A stretch of DNA of 64,000 nucleotides from contig NZ_LPUX01000064.1 in the NCBI RefSeq assembly GCF_001651865.1, positions 744,001-808,000 on the forward strand, in the 5' to 3' direction. The DNA is from Sinorhizobium glycinis. GTDB lineage: Bacteria; Pseudomonadota; Alphaproteobacteria; Rhizobiales; Rhizobiaceae. Shown here piece after piece: positions 52,536 to 61,128 of this stretch. The translations under genes and the position numbers were made by a program. The notes under the pieces are model-generated. The model was not told the origin of the DNA. It saw only the letters and a program-made list of their open reading frames with translations, and searched no databases. Positions within the stretch are counted from its first letter, which is position 1; every line of letters begins with the position of its first letter.

Positions 52536-53476
52536 TTGACCAGTCCGATGTCCTTGAGGACCGCTTCGGTGGCCGAGACGTCCTTGGCGAGCTGCTCATT
52601 GAAGGCGTCGCCGGCGAGGTAGGTATCCTGCCATCCCTTGGTCTTCAGCACTTCCTGCCAGCCGGCGGACTTGGCGAGCTTCTCGATGTCGGCGGTAACA
52701 GCGGCCTTCTGTTCATCGGTCAGGCCAGGGGCGGCCGCAACCATGCGCCAGTTCTGGACGGTGACGTCGAGGCCGGATTCCTTCAGCGTCGGGGCATCGA
52801 TACCCGGGAGCCGTTCGGCGCTCGATACCGCGAGCACGCGGAGCGTGCCGGCCTTAACCTGCGATTCGAATTCGCCGTAGCCGGAGATGCCGGCGGTCAC
52901 CTGGCTCCCGAGAATGGCGGCGAGCGCCTCGCCACCGCCGGAATAGGCGATGTAGTTGATCTTGGTCGGGTCAACGCCGGCAGCCTTGGCGATGAGGCCG
53001 ACGGTGATGTGGTCGGTGCCGCCGGCCGAGCCGCCGCCCCAGGAAACGGCGCCCGGATCCTTCTTCAGGGCTTCGACGAGGTCGGCCATCGTCTTGATCT
53101 CGGAGGCGGCCGGAACGACGATCGCCTCGTATTCGCCCGTCAGGCGAGCGATCGGCGTGACGTCGTTGAGAGTGACCGGCGAGTTGTTGGTGAGGATCGC
53201 GCCGACCATGACGTAGCCGCCGACGAGCAGCGCATTCGGGTTGCCCTTCTGCTGGCTGGCGAACTGGGCGAGCCCGATCGTGCCGCCGGCGCCGGGCACG
53301 TTCTGCACCTGCACATTGCCGGAAATGCCTTCCTGCTGCATGACGGTCTGCAGCGAACGGGCGGTCTGGTCCCAGCCGCCGCCGGGATTTGCCGGCGCGA
53401 TGATCGTGTAGTCGGCGGCGTAGGCCGGAAGCGCCAGCGCGCCGGCGAGAATGGATGCGAGGAAGAAGTGTTTCAA
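52532..53476 (-). CDS. tctC: TTT transporter substrate-binding protein TctC, TTG start
   Basis: A 314-residue periplasmic receptor. A signal peptide [19 protein letters not shown] (positions from 53473) precedes [20 protein letters not shown], the ligand-loop motif. Later [20 protein letters not shown] and [20 protein letters not shown] are typical. The only start that gives a proper signal peptide is TTG at 53474-53476, with GGAGG about 8 bases upstream; an in-frame ATG at 53617 would add about 47 implausible residues. A Pho-box-like repeat lies about 175 bases upstream. Confidence 0.92.
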   Translation of the reverse strand: MKHFFLASILAGALALPAYAADYTIIAPANPGGGWDQTARSLQTVMQQEGISGNVQVQNVPGAGGTIGLAQFASQQKGNPNALLVGGYVMVGAILTNNSPVTLNDVTPIARLTGEYEAIVVPAASEIKTMADLVEALKKDPGAVSWGGGSAGGTDHITVGLIAKAAGVDPTKINYIAYSGGGEALAAILGSQVTAGISGYGEFESQVKAGTLRVLAVSSAERLPGIDAPTLKESGLDVTVQNWRMVAAAPGLTDEQKAAVTADIEKLAKSAGWQEVLKTKGWQDTYLAGDAFNEQLAKDVSATEAVLKDIGLVK

Positions 53477-53650
53477 GGTCGGTCCTCCGTAGGCGCGGTT
53501 CGTCCGCGCGTTGATCGTTGTCGCGAACGGGAGAAACGGGCGGCTGACCTCAAAAGCGGCAACCTCCGACCGGATTGGTGATTTCCTCCCGATGCGCTGC
53601 TGGCATTCCGCCTCCACGGGTCGCCAGCGGCCCTAAACCAACACAGAAAG

Positions 53651-53673
53651 CTGACATTAACCTGACATCAACC
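53651..53673. promoter_or_regulatory. Tandem 11-mer operator upstream of tctC (OmpR-family / Pho-box-like)
   Basis: TGACATTAACC (53652-53662) and TGACATCAACC (53663-53673) are directly abutting repeats; with the preceding C they read CTGACAT-N4-CTGACAT. This is the arrangement of a PhoB box (CTGTCAT-N4-CTGTCAT) with one change per half-site, and is also the 11-base spacing used by other OmpR-family regulators. TctD, encoded just upstream, is such a regulator. Which protein binds is unknown. Confidence 0.55.
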
Positions 53674-53712
53674 CGGCAGCGCGTAAACGGTTTGTTTGGG
53701 CTCCAGGAATAT

Positions 53713-54780
53713 TCACTGGAGTCTGAGCACCTCGTTCCAGCGGGCGATCAGCCGGGCACGTTTCACCTGGTCGAGATAGACCATCAGGCCGGGACTGACC
53801 GGCACCGGCTTCAACTGCCCGCCAAGCATTTCCTGCATGGTATTGGCCGTGTTCTCGCCGGCGACATCCGGGCTGACGGCCGGGATCTGCAGCTCGCGCG
53901 CCATGATCGTCTGGCCTTCCTTCGACATGAAGAATTCGAGGTAGCGGCGGCCAAGATCGGGAGAGGCGGCCGCCTGCGGCACGAGGCCGATTCGCGACAT
54001 CACCACGGTGTAGTCCTTCGGCAGAACGATGCCGACGTCGGGATGCCGCGAAGCCCAGTCGGCGGCGTAGGAGCCAAGAATGTTGTAGCCGAGCACGAAC
54101 CGCCCGTCCGCGACCCGCTCGAGGATAGCCTGGCTGGTCGAATAGAGCTTGACGCCCGCCGCCCCCATCGCCCGGATGACGCTCCAGATGTCGCCGAATT
54201 GTTCCTGGTCGCGTGCCATGAAGAGGAAGCCGACGCCCGATCGCTCGATATCGTAGGTGCCGATGCGGCCGAAGACGGCGCTTCCCTGGCGCGTCAGGTA
54301 GTCGACGAATTCGGCGCGCGTCGCCGGCGGCCGTTCCTTCGCGAAACTCGGCTTGTGGTAGACGAACACGGCCGGCTCGAAGGTCAGCGCATAGGCCGTG
54401 TTGCGCCAGTTGGCCCAGGCCGGCCAGCGGCCGCTCATCGGCAGGTCGCTGCGCTGGGCGTAGCCGTCGTTGCTGAGCTTGACCTGCAGGTCCATGGCGG
54501 AGGAAAAGGCGAAATCGGCCGTCTTCCGGCCGGCATCGGTCTCCTTGACGATCCGGTCGTAGATCTCGCCGGTCAGCATATCCTCGTAGCGCACCGCGAC
54601 ATCCGGATTGGCCTTCTGGAAGCCGACGATCATCGGCCGCGCCAGGGGCTCGTCGAGCGAGGAATAGACGACGAGAACGGGCGCCGCCGCATCGCCGGAA
54701 ACGGCCGGGAAGAGCACCGGTGCTGCACACGCGAGTCCGGCGAAAAACAACCAAAAAGCGAAGGAAATCAAGAACCGCAT
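53713..54780 (-). CDS. Orphan periplasmic solute-binding protein beside tctDE
   Basis: A 355-residue exported binding protein of the Fe3+/phosphonate-type (family 1) fold. Signal peptide: MRFLISFAFWLFFAGLACAA. The mature part opens with APVLVVYSSLDEPLARPMIV and has EDMLTGEIYDRIVKETDAG, FVYHKPSFAKERPPATRAEF and YLEFFMSKEGQTIMARELQI. No ABC permease or ATPase gene is near. It is divergent from tctD and precedes tctCBA in the same direction (236-base gap). In such settings it may present ligand to the TctE sensor rather than to a transporter; that role is inference. The ATG at 54780 is chosen because the signal peptide starts there. Confidence 0.85.
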   Translation of the reverse strand: MRFLISFAFWLFFAGLACAAPVLFPAVSGDAAAPVLVVYSSLDEPLARPMIVGFQKANPDVAVRYEDMLTGEIYDRIVKETDAGRKTADFAFSSAMDLQVKLSNDGYAQRSDLPMSGRWPAWANWRNTAYALTFEPAVFVYHKPSFAKERPPATRAEFVDYLTRQGSAVFGRIGTYDIERSGVGFLFMARDQEQFGDIWSVIRAMGAAGVKLYSTSQAILERVADGRFVLGYNILGSYAADWASRHPDVGIVLPKDYTVVMSRIGLVPQAAASPDLGRRYLEFFMSKEGQTIMARELQIPAVSPDVAGENTANTMQEMLGGQLKPVPVSPGLMVYLDQVKRARLIARWNEVLRLQ

Positions 54781-54857
54781 AATTTCACCATGCCTCACCC
54801 GCACGCCGTTCACAAGCAAGGTCACGACCGATAAGGTGGGGCGGGGAGACGTAAAAA

Positions 54858-55535
54858 TTGCGAATCTTGCTCGTTGAAGACAATCAGGCGCTGGCAGAGG
54901 GTCTCTCGACCCTTTTGCGGGACAGCGGCTACGCCGTCGACGTGGTGAACGACGGCGCTTCGGCGCATGCCGTCGCCGCGGCCGAGAGCTTCGATCTGGT
55001 CATCCTGGACCTCAACCTGCCGGAGATGGACGGGCTCGACGTGCTGCGCGCCATGCGGGCCCGGCAGAACCGGGCCGCCGTCCTGATCCTGACGGCGCGC
55101 GGATCGCCCGAAGAAAGGGTAAGGGGCCTAGATCTCGGCGCCGACGACTACCTGATCAAGCCTTTCGACATCGGTGAGTTCGAGGCGCGCGTGCGGGTAT
55201 TGCTCCGGCGTCAGGCAGGGTTGCGCAGTTCGATCGTCAGCTACGGCAACGTCTCGCTGGATCTCAATGCACGCAGCTTTTCCGCCGGCGGCGTGCCGAT
55301 CGAGATTCCGGCGCGCGAACTGGGGCTTCTCGAGCTTCTCTTCATGCGCGCCGGCAAGGTGGTCGCCAAGGACGCGATCGTGCAATCGCTGACCGGCCTC
55401 GACGACGACCTCAGCCCCAATGCCATCGAGCAATATGTCAGCCGGCTGCGCAAGCGCCTGGCGCCCTACGGCCTGACGGTGCGCACCGCCCGCGGCATCG
55501 GCTACTACCTCGACAAGGCGGCCAACCCCGAATGA
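54858..55535 (+). CDS. tctD: Response regulator TctD (OmpR family), TTG start
   Basis: A 225-residue regulator. Receiver domain: RILLVEDNQALAEGL, the phospho-acceptor Asp in VILDLNLPEMDGLD (about residue 51), Thr/Ala switch in ILTARGSPEER and Lys in DDYLIKPFDIGEFE (about 101). The C-terminal winged helix (about 125-220) ends with ISRLRKRL-like VSRLRKRLAPYGLTVRT and RGIGYYL. The start is TTG at 54858 with GGGGAGA about 8 bases before it. Its stop overlaps the sensor start as ATGA. Expected to control the TTT transporter genes. Confidence 0.95.
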   Translation: MRILLVEDNQALAEGLSTLLRDSGYAVDVVNDGASAHAVAAAESFDLVILDLNLPEMDGLDVLRAMRARQNRAAVLILTARGSPEERVRGLDLGADDYLIKPFDIGEFEARVRVLLRRQAGLRSSIVSYGNVSLDLNARSFSAGGVPIEIPARELGLLELLFMRAGKVVAKDAIVQSLTGLDDDLSPNAIEQYVSRLRKRLAPYGLTVRTARGIGYYLDKAANPE

Positions 55536-56911
55536 GGACCGTCGTCTATTCGCTGAGACGCAGGCTGCTCGGTTGGCTGTTGATCTCGACAGCGGTGATC
55601 GGCGTGGTCGCGCTGATGGATACCTATCGGGAAGCGGTCAAGACCGCGAACGTCGTCTCGGACCGGGTGCTCGCGGGCTCGGCGCTGGCGATCGCCGAGC
55701 GCGTGGTCGTCGCCGAGGACGGCACGCTGCAGGTCGACATTCCCTATGTGGCGCTGGAAATGCTGACCTCGGCCGCGCAGGATCGCGTCTTCTATAGGGT
55801 CGACGGGCCGCCCGGCCAGTTCATCACCGGCTACCAGACCCTGCCGTCGCTTCCGGAAGTCGCCGGCCAGTCGACGAGTTTTGCCGATGCGGTCTTCCGC
55901 GGCGAGCCGATCCGCCTCGCGGTGCTTCGCCGCTCCGCCTCCACCGGCGTCAATTCCGTCCCCTTCGTCGTCACCGTTGCCGAAACGACGATCGCCAGAC
56001 GCCAGCTGACGCAGACCATCCTGTTGCATTCGGCGCTCCGTCTCGGATTGATGATCGCCGGTGCCGCCCTGATCGTCTGGGTGGCGGTGACCTTCTCCCT
56101 GAGGCCGCTCTATCGACTCGGCGACGCAATTGCCGAGCGCAGTCCCGACGATCTGCATCCGATCGGCGAGCGCGTGCCGAGCGAGGTGCAGGGGCTGGTC
56201 GACACGGTCAACTCCTTCATGGTGCGGCTGCAGTCGGCGCTGGACGCGCTTCGACATTTCACCGGCAATGCCAGCCATCAGTTGCGCACGCCGCTGGCAA
56301 TCATCCGGACGCAGCTGGCGCTCGCCCGCCGGGCCGCGACGGTCGACGATGCGCGGGCTGCCGCCTCGAAGGCGGACGAGGCGGTCGCCAATGCCGAACG
56401 CATCCTTGCGCAATTGCTGCTGATGGCGAAGATCGATGCGGCGGCCCAGGAGGAGGCGCGCGGATCGGAGCGGATCGAACTTGCCCGGCTGGCGCGCAGC
56501 GTCACCGCCGAGCAGGTGCCGGCGGCCGGAGAGGTGGACATCGATCTCGGTTTTGCTGGCGAGGGGGAATATTGGATCCGGGCCGAGCCGCTGCTCGTCG
56601 CAGAGCTCCTGAAGAACCTCGTCGGCAATGCGCTGCTCTATGCCGGGCGTGGAGCGGAGGTGACCGTCCGCGTCTCAGGCTTGGAAGATGAGGTTGCGCT
56701 CGAGGTCGAGGACAACGGGCCGGGCATCAGGCCGGAGCTGCGCGAGGCCGTGCTGAAGCGCTTCAGGCGCGGCGGCAACGAGGCGCCCGGCACGGGGCTC
56801 GGCCTGCCGATCGTCGAGGAAATCGCCGCACTTTATGGGGGAACGATGCGGCTCGAGGACGGCGAGGCTGGGCGCGGCTTGAGGGTGGTCGTCACGTTCC
56901 CCGCGGGTTGA
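55532..56911 (+). CDS. tctE: Sensor histidine kinase TctE
   Basis: A 459-residue membrane sensor. Transmembrane helices lie at about residues 10-30 (LLGWLLISTAVIGVVALM) and 172-195 (GLMIAGAALIVWVAVTFSL), enclosing a periplasmic TctE-N-type domain. HAMP-like linker follows, then the H-box NASHQLRTPLAIIRTQLALA (phospho-His about 250), N-box ELLKNLVGNALLYAG, G1 DNGPGIRPEL and G2 GTGLGLPIVEEIA. Translationally coupled to tctD. It likely senses the carboxylate carried by TctCBA, directly or through the neighbouring binding protein. Confidence 0.95.
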   Translation: MRTVVYSLRRRLLGWLLISTAVIGVVALMDTYREAVKTANVVSDRVLAGSALAIAERVVVAEDGTLQVDIPYVALEMLTSAAQDRVFYRVDGPPGQFITGYQTLPSLPEVAGQSTSFADAVFRGEPIRLAVLRRSASTGVNSVPFVVTVAETTIARRQLTQTILLHSALRLGLMIAGAALIVWVAVTFSLRPLYRLGDAIAERSPDDLHPIGERVPSEVQGLVDTVNSFMVRLQSALDALRHFTGNASHQLRTPLAIIRTQLALARRAATVDDARAAASKADEAVANAERILAQLLLMAKIDAAAQEEARGSERIELARLARSVTAEQVPAAGEVDIDLGFAGEGEYWIRAEPLLVAELLKNLVGNALLYAGRGAEVTVRVSGLEDEVALEVEDNGPGIRPELREAVLKRFRRGGNEAPGTGLGLPIVEEIAALYGGTMRLEDGEAGRGLRVVVTFPAG

Positions 56912-56965
56912 AACGCGCGGGGCGCCGACGGTGGGCTTGCGGTTCGGCGCACCGGAGTTCCGCTC

Positions 56966-57646
56966 CTAAGACGAGGCGACGCAGGCCTTGATTGCCTGGA
57001 GCTGCTCCGCCAGCCGAGGGCTGGCGGCCGGAAACCGACCGTCGAGTGCCGAGGTTCCGATTGTGAACCCGGCCGCTCCGCCGCCTCGTATCGTTTCGAT
57101 CTGATCGGGCCGGTCAACCGAGCCGGCGACAATCACCGGCTTGTGTGCAGCACGGCAGACGGCCTCGATGAGGCAGGATACGTCGCCAGACGAGCGATAG
57201 GCCAGCAGGTCAAGACCGGCGACACCGGGATGGCCGGCAAGTGCCACGGCGCTTTCGACGATCTCGGCCTGCGACCCTTCGAGGATGCTCGGATGCCCGA
57301 CGACGCGTCCGGGGAACGGATAGTAGCGGATCGCAGTGCCTTCGAGCAGCGGCAGGACGTCCTCGGCGCGGGTGCCGCCCAGGATATAGTCGACATCAAG
57401 TTCGATTGCCGCCTTGACAGAACGTATTTCGCTCTCGCGGTCCAGCGACACGATTTCGAGGTAGCTCATCGCTCCGGCCCCGTGGATTTGGCGCTGAAGA
57501 TCGCCGAGCGCATCGAAGGGAAGACCGATGTCCTTGAAGCCGATATGGCGGATGCCGGCGCGGAGCGCTGTCTGGGCGTGGGCCGCGGCGTCCGTGACGG
57601 TGCGGTCGTTGCGGGTCAGCATGAATATGAAGTCGAACTGTGTCAT
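56966..57646 (-). CDS. TIM-barrel protein of unknown function in the threonate-type operon
   Basis: A 226-residue protein whose pattern of strands and phosphate-binding ends suggests a (beta/alpha)8 barrel related to HisA/keto-gulonate-phosphate-type enzymes: FDFIFMLTRNDRTVTDAAAH, GIRHIGFKDIGLPFDALGDL, DVDYILGGTRAEDVLPLLEG, PVIVAGSVDRPDQIETIRGG and GAAGFTIGTSALDGRFP, the last being a phosphate-grasping loop. Its ATG overlaps the stop of pdxA2 (ATGA), so it is made together with the kinase and dehydrogenase. An epimerase or isomerase of the phosphorylated C4 acid is plausible but unproven. Confidence 0.72.
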   Translation of the reverse strand: MTQFDFIFMLTRNDRTVTDAAAHAQTALRAGIRHIGFKDIGLPFDALGDLQRQIHGAGAMSYLEIVSLDRESEIRSVKAAIELDVDYILGGTRAEDVLPLLEGTAIRYYPFPGRVVGHPSILEGSQAEIVESAVALAGHPGVAGLDLLAYRSSGDVSCLIEAVCRAAHKPVIVAGSVDRPDQIETIRGGGAAGFTIGTSALDGRFPAASPRLAEQLQAIKACVASS

Positions 57647-58647
57647 CTCTTGTTGGCTCTCATGTTCCCGGATTTCAGCCGGACGGCATAGTCGAAGGCT
57701 GTCTCAAGGCTGGACGGGTCGGCAATGCCGCGCCCTGCGATATCGAAGGCAGTACCGTGGTCGGGGCTGGTGCGAACAAAGGGCAGGCCGAGCGTGATAT
57801 TCACGCCCCGGTCCAATCCCAGGTATTTGACGGGGATGAGCCCCTGATCGTGGTATTGCGCGACGACGATGTCGAAGCGACCCGTGCGCGCCTGCATGAA
57901 TACGGTGTCACCGGGCCACGGACCGGTGACGTCGATCCCCTCGGCGCGCGCTGCCTCGATCGCCGGCCGGATAATGCGGACCTCCTCGTCGCCGAATAGG
58001 CCGCCTTCCCCCGCATGCGGATTGAGGCCTGCCACGGCAATACGTGGATGCGCGATGCCGAGCGACAGCGCGCCTGTATGGGCGAGGCGTATTGCGTCCA
58101 TCTGCGCGGCGAAGTCGGCTCTGCGGATCGCCTCTGCCAGCGAGCAGTGGATCGTGACGAGAACGGTGCGGATATCCTCGTTCGCCAGCATCATCGCGAC
58201 GCTTCGGGCGCCGCCGAGCTCGGCCAGGATTTCGGTATGGCCGGGATAGGTCAATCCGGCGGCGGCAAGCGCCTCCTTGTGGATCGGCGCGGTGACGATG
58301 CCATGGACGCGTCCTTGGCGCGCGATTTCAATCGCTGCGGCGATGGCGTCGAATGCCGCGCGTCCGCCGGCCGCCGAGACCGTGGCCACGGCCGGCAGAT
58401 CGCAAAGTCGGGACGCACAAAGTACATCGAGAAAACCAGCTTCGAACGGGGCATCGTCGACGGAAGACACCGGGCGGATGCGCAACTCGGTGCCGAGCAT
58501 CGAGGCGGCTCGTTCCATGACCATCGGGTCGCCGACGACGAGCCAATGCCGCTTGTCCGGCCGCCGGAGATACATCTTGATTATGATCTCGGGACCGATG
58601 CCGGCCGGATCGCCCATGGTTACCGCAAGCGGGGCAGAGGCGGTCAT
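57643..58647 (-). CDS. pdxA2: PdxA2: 4-phospho-D-threonate/D-erythronate dehydrogenase
   Basis: A 334-residue canonical PdxA-family enzyme. It has VTMGDPAGIGPEIIIKMYLR, TAPIHKEALAAAG, the metal-site motif YPGHTEILAEL, VTIHCSLAEAIRRA, YHDQGLIPVKYLG and VRTSPDHGTAFDIAGRG. PdxA2 enzymes oxidise 4-phosphothreonate or 4-phosphoerythronate, with loss of CO2, to dihydroxyacetone phosphate. Position directly after a DUF1537 kinase supports this over pyridoxal synthesis. The ATG at 58647 overlaps the kinase stop as ATGA; the longer frame to 59049 is not credible. It keeps the residues that differ in the paralogue at 673-1716. Confidence 0.93.
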   Translation of the reverse strand: MTASAPLAVTMGDPAGIGPEIIIKMYLRRPDKRHWLVVGDPMVMERAASMLGTELRIRPVSSVDDAPFEAGFLDVLCASRLCDLPAVATVSAAGGRAAFDAIAAAIEIARQGRVHGIVTAPIHKEALAAAGLTYPGHTEILAELGGARSVAMMLANEDIRTVLVTIHCSLAEAIRRADFAAQMDAIRLAHTGALSLGIAHPRIAVAGLNPHAGEGGLFGDEEVRIIRPAIEAARAEGIDVTGPWPGDTVFMQARTGRFDIVVAQYHDQGLIPVKYLGLDRGVNITLGLPFVRTSPDHGTAFDIAGRGIADPSSLETAFDYAVRLKSGNMRANKR

Positions 58648-59795
58648 TGGATGCGGTCTCTCGTTTCGGCAGCGAGTGCGCGGGCAGCATCGACGAGCGT
58701 CGAGCGGGAGCCGAAGCCGCCGGCCTTCATGGCAATCAGCAGGGAGGAGCCGTCCGCCCGCTCTGCACGACCGACCGGGAAACCTGGCTCGAGTTCGAAA
58801 GCGAGCATGAAGCGGCGGATGCCGATCCGGTCGAGGATTGCCGCCATCGTCTCGCCGCCGGTGGCAATCACAGCGTCGTAGCCATGCCGAGCAAGCGCTG
58901 AGCCGGCCTGCGCCGCGAGACCAACCAAGACAGACCCGGCATCCCCTTGTCTCTCGATCGGCGCGCAGAGACACAGAATGGAAGCATCGTTGGGCGCATC
59001 GGCCAGATCGCCGACGACAGCGACGCCGTGCGCTCGCAGGGAGTCGCACTGGAGGTGTGTGACCCGGTTGGCGCTTCCGGCGACGATCAACACGCGCCGA
59101 GCGATCAGGCTGTCGTCCGCACCGCCCTTCGAAGCTTGCGGAACCAGCGCGGCAAGTGCCGTGGCGAGACCGGGCGAGCCGACCCAGAGCGCCGCCTGGG
59201 GGTGCGGAATGCGGGCGACTTGCCGGTTCAACGCCTGCTGGCTGTCAGCGTCGAGGATCAGGACAGGCGCCTCGGCCGCGGACGGCACGGCGTCTTCCAG
59301 CGCGATGATTGTTGGTTTGCCGATCGCGGGATCGACCAATGCCCCGATGTCGGACGTGGACGCCGGATGGACGGGGTCTCGTCGATAGTCACTGCCGCTG
59401 ACGGGAATGCCGTGAACCATCTGCATGCCGCCGACGGTCAGCCGTCCGGCCGCGGGAAAGGCCGGGGCGACAACCAGCCTGCTTCGGCCGCTTGCGCGCC
59501 AGGCGGCCGCGATTTCCGCGCGGATATGGCCGCGGAGCGTCGAGTCGATGGTCTTGAGAAGAAGGCTCCGGTCGGAAAGCGCGGCAATCGCAGCCGCCGT
59601 CAGCCGCGCCGCTTCGGTTGCGCTTAAGCTGCGGCTGTTGGTGTCGATGGAAACGACCGGCTCCTGTCCGATCCTCGCCTGGTCCCGGGTGATCAGAGGT
59701 GCGCAGCCCTTCGCAAGAAAAGGTGCCGCGCCATCGGTGGCGCTGGTGAGATCGTCGGCGACAATGCCGACCTGGAATAGTGTGCTCTGCTTCAT
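58644..59795 (-). CDS. dtnK: Four-carbon acid sugar kinase (DUF1537 family, DtnK/OtnK type)
   Basis: A 383-residue ATP-dependent kinase. N-domain: QVGIVADDLTSATDGAAPFL (the DDLTGA-type signature) and KTIDSTLRGHIRAEIAAAW, which bind the sugar acid. C-domain: VLIVAGSANRVTHLQCD, VIATGGETMAAILDRIG and GFGSRSTLVDAA near the nucleotide site. These enzymes phosphorylate D-threonate, D-erythronate or related acids at C4. The ATG at 59795 is taken because the signature follows directly. It opens a three-gene coupled operon with pdxA2 and a TIM barrel, and diverges from a LysR gene. Confidence 0.9.
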   Translation of the reverse strand: MKQSTLFQVGIVADDLTSATDGAAPFLAKGCAPLITRDQARIGQEPVVSIDTNSRSLSATEAARLTAAAIAALSDRSLLLKTIDSTLRGHIRAEIAAAWRASGRSRLVVAPAFPAAGRLTVGGMQMVHGIPVSGSDYRRDPVHPASTSDIGALVDPAIGKPTIIALEDAVPSAAEAPVLILDADSQQALNRQVARIPHPQAALWVGSPGLATALAALVPQASKGGADDSLIARRVLIVAGSANRVTHLQCDSLRAHGVAVVGDLADAPNDASILCLCAPIERQGDAGSVLVGLAAQAGSALARHGYDAVIATGGETMAAILDRIGIRRFMLAFELEPGFPVGRAERADGSSLLIAMKAGGFGSRSTLVDAARALAAETRDRIQ

Positions 59796-59851
59796 ATTGG
59801 TGAGGCTTGCAGACAGGAGGCGAAGGAATAGCGATATGTTTTGACGGATAA

Positions 59852-59870
59852 TGGTGATAAAGAAGCACCA
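59852..59870. promoter_or_regulatory. Candidate LysR operator at the dtnK-LysR divergent promoter
   Basis: TGGTG (59852-59856) and CACCA (59866-59870) form an inverted repeat with a nine-base spacer, ending at the LysR start codon (59871). Position suits autorepression and divergent control. The dyad is short, so this is tentative. Confidence 0.35.
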
Positions 59871-60746
59871 ATGAGACGAGCCGACATTCCATGCCTCGAC
59901 GATCTGCGCGCCTTTGAGACGGTAGCCCGCCTCGGATCCGTGCGGGCCGCAGCCATCGAACTCTCCTTGACGCATGGCGCGGTGAGCCGACGCGTCTCCA
60001 AGCTTGCCGAGATGCTCGGCCTGCGCCTGCTCGAGCCGGATGGACGGGGTGTGCGGCTGACGCCCGACGGCGAAAAATTGGCGGCGACGACCGGCCGGGC
60101 ATTCTCCGCCATTATGGATACTCTCGCCGAAATCCGATCTGCCGCGTCAGCGGCACCAATCCTGTTGTCGTGCGAACGGTCGCTGGCGATGCGCTGGCTA
60201 ATCCCCCGCCTTTCCGGCTTTCAGGACAAGTACCCGCATATCGACGTACATCTTGCAACCGGCGGCGGGGCGCTCGACTTCGCGCGGGATCGCGTGACGC
60301 TCGCGATCCGGCGGCTCGACTTTCCCGTAGAGCCCGAATGGATGATCACCCGGCTGATGCCTGAGCGGGTCGGGCCGGTCATGCTCCATTCGCATCGGCA
60401 GCGTTTCGATCGTGGCGACTATGTCGCGCTCGGGTCCCGCACGCGACCGAATGCCTGGCAGATGTGGCTGGATGGGCATCCCTCGGCACCGCGGCCGCGA
60501 AGCACGCGATTGCTCGACCATCATTTCCTGATGGCAGAAGCAGCGTTGGCGGGGCTCGGCGTTGCGCTCGCGCCGCAAGCGATCGCAGCGGATGACGTGA
60601 CAAGCGGCCGGCTGGCGGCGCCCCTGGGTTTCGACGCGGATGGAACCGATTATGGCCTCATACAGCCACGGCAGGCGCCAACGCCAGCCGGATTGGCAGA
60701 GCTCCGGCAATGGTTGGTCGGTCAAAGTATGGAGTATGTCGCCTGA
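59871..60746 (+). CDS. LysR-family transcriptional regulator (GcvA-like subgroup)
   Basis: A 291-residue LysR protein. The HTH is at about residues 8-65 (DDLRAFETVARLGSVRAAAI, LSLTHGAVSRRVSKLAEMLG, RGVRLTPDGEKL), followed by a type-2 periplasmic-binding-like effector domain (LLSCERSLAMRWLIPRLSGF; LATGGGALDFARDRVTLAIR; MAEAALAGLGVALAP). The ATG at 59871 puts the HTH at the normal distance from the start; a TTG at 59841 would add ten residues. It is divergent from the dtnK-pdxA2 operon and probably activates it in response to the sugar acid or a phosphorylated intermediate. Confidence 0.92.
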   Translation: MRRADIPCLDDLRAFETVARLGSVRAAAIELSLTHGAVSRRVSKLAEMLGLRLLEPDGRGVRLTPDGEKLAATTGRAFSAIMDTLAEIRSAASAAPILLSCERSLAMRWLIPRLSGFQDKYPHIDVHLATGGGALDFARDRVTLAIRRLDFPVEPEWMITRLMPERVGPVMLHSHRQRFDRGDYVALGSRTRPNAWQMWLDGHPSAPRPRSTRLLDHHFLMAEAALAGLGVALAPQAIAADDVTSGRLAAPLGFDADGTDYGLIQPRQAPTPAGLAELRQWLVGQSMEYVA

Positions 60747-60804
60747 TCGCTTCAATCGGCGCCTGAAGGACGCCCGGAGCTACCGGCGCGCTCCGGCAGG
60801 CCGC

Positions 60805-61023
60805 TCAGCGACCGCGGCGAGGAGGATGGGACGCCGCGCCGCGGGTCTGGACCCGCAGCATTGCGTTCCAAAGCTGACGAGCGAAACGTGATTGAACCTG
60901 CTTCGCAAGCTTGCCCTGCGATGACATGATAAATCTCCGATAGTTCAGGATGGCGCTCGTATAGTCTATCGGCCGCGCCTTGGCCATGGCGGAGTCTACG
61001 GAGCTGCCTTGCAGGGCAAGCAT
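60805..61023 (-). CDS. Possible small basic protein downstream of iatP
   Basis: A 72-codon frame with an internal start at MAKARPIDYTSAILNYRRFI and the basic continuation SSQGKLAKQVQSRFARQLWN. The residue mix looks protein-like, but no Shine-Dalgarno sequence or family is recognised and it lies beyond the iatP terminator. The rest of the gap 60747-61060 shows only GC-rich short dyads. Confidence 0.3.
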   Translation of the reverse strand: MLALQGSSVDSAMAKARPIDYTSAILNYRRFIMSSQGKLAKQVQSRFARQLWNAMLRVQTRGAASHPPRRGR

Positions 61024-61059
61024 ATGTCGAGCGGCAAGAATATCGACTGAATTGGGTAG

Positions 61060-61099
61060 GAGAAAACAAAGATGCCGGGATGAATTTCTTCATCCCGGC
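61060..61099 (-). terminator. Rho-independent terminator of the iatP operon
   Basis: GCCGGGATGAA (61074-61084) pairs perfectly over 11 bases with TTCATCCCGGC (61089-61099) around a four-base loop. On the minus strand it is followed by ATCTTTGTTTTC, a U-rich tract, 30 bases after the iatP stop. Confidence 0.85.
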
Positions 61100-61128
61100 G
61101 AGGTACTTCACTGGGAGGGCAGTCTTCT

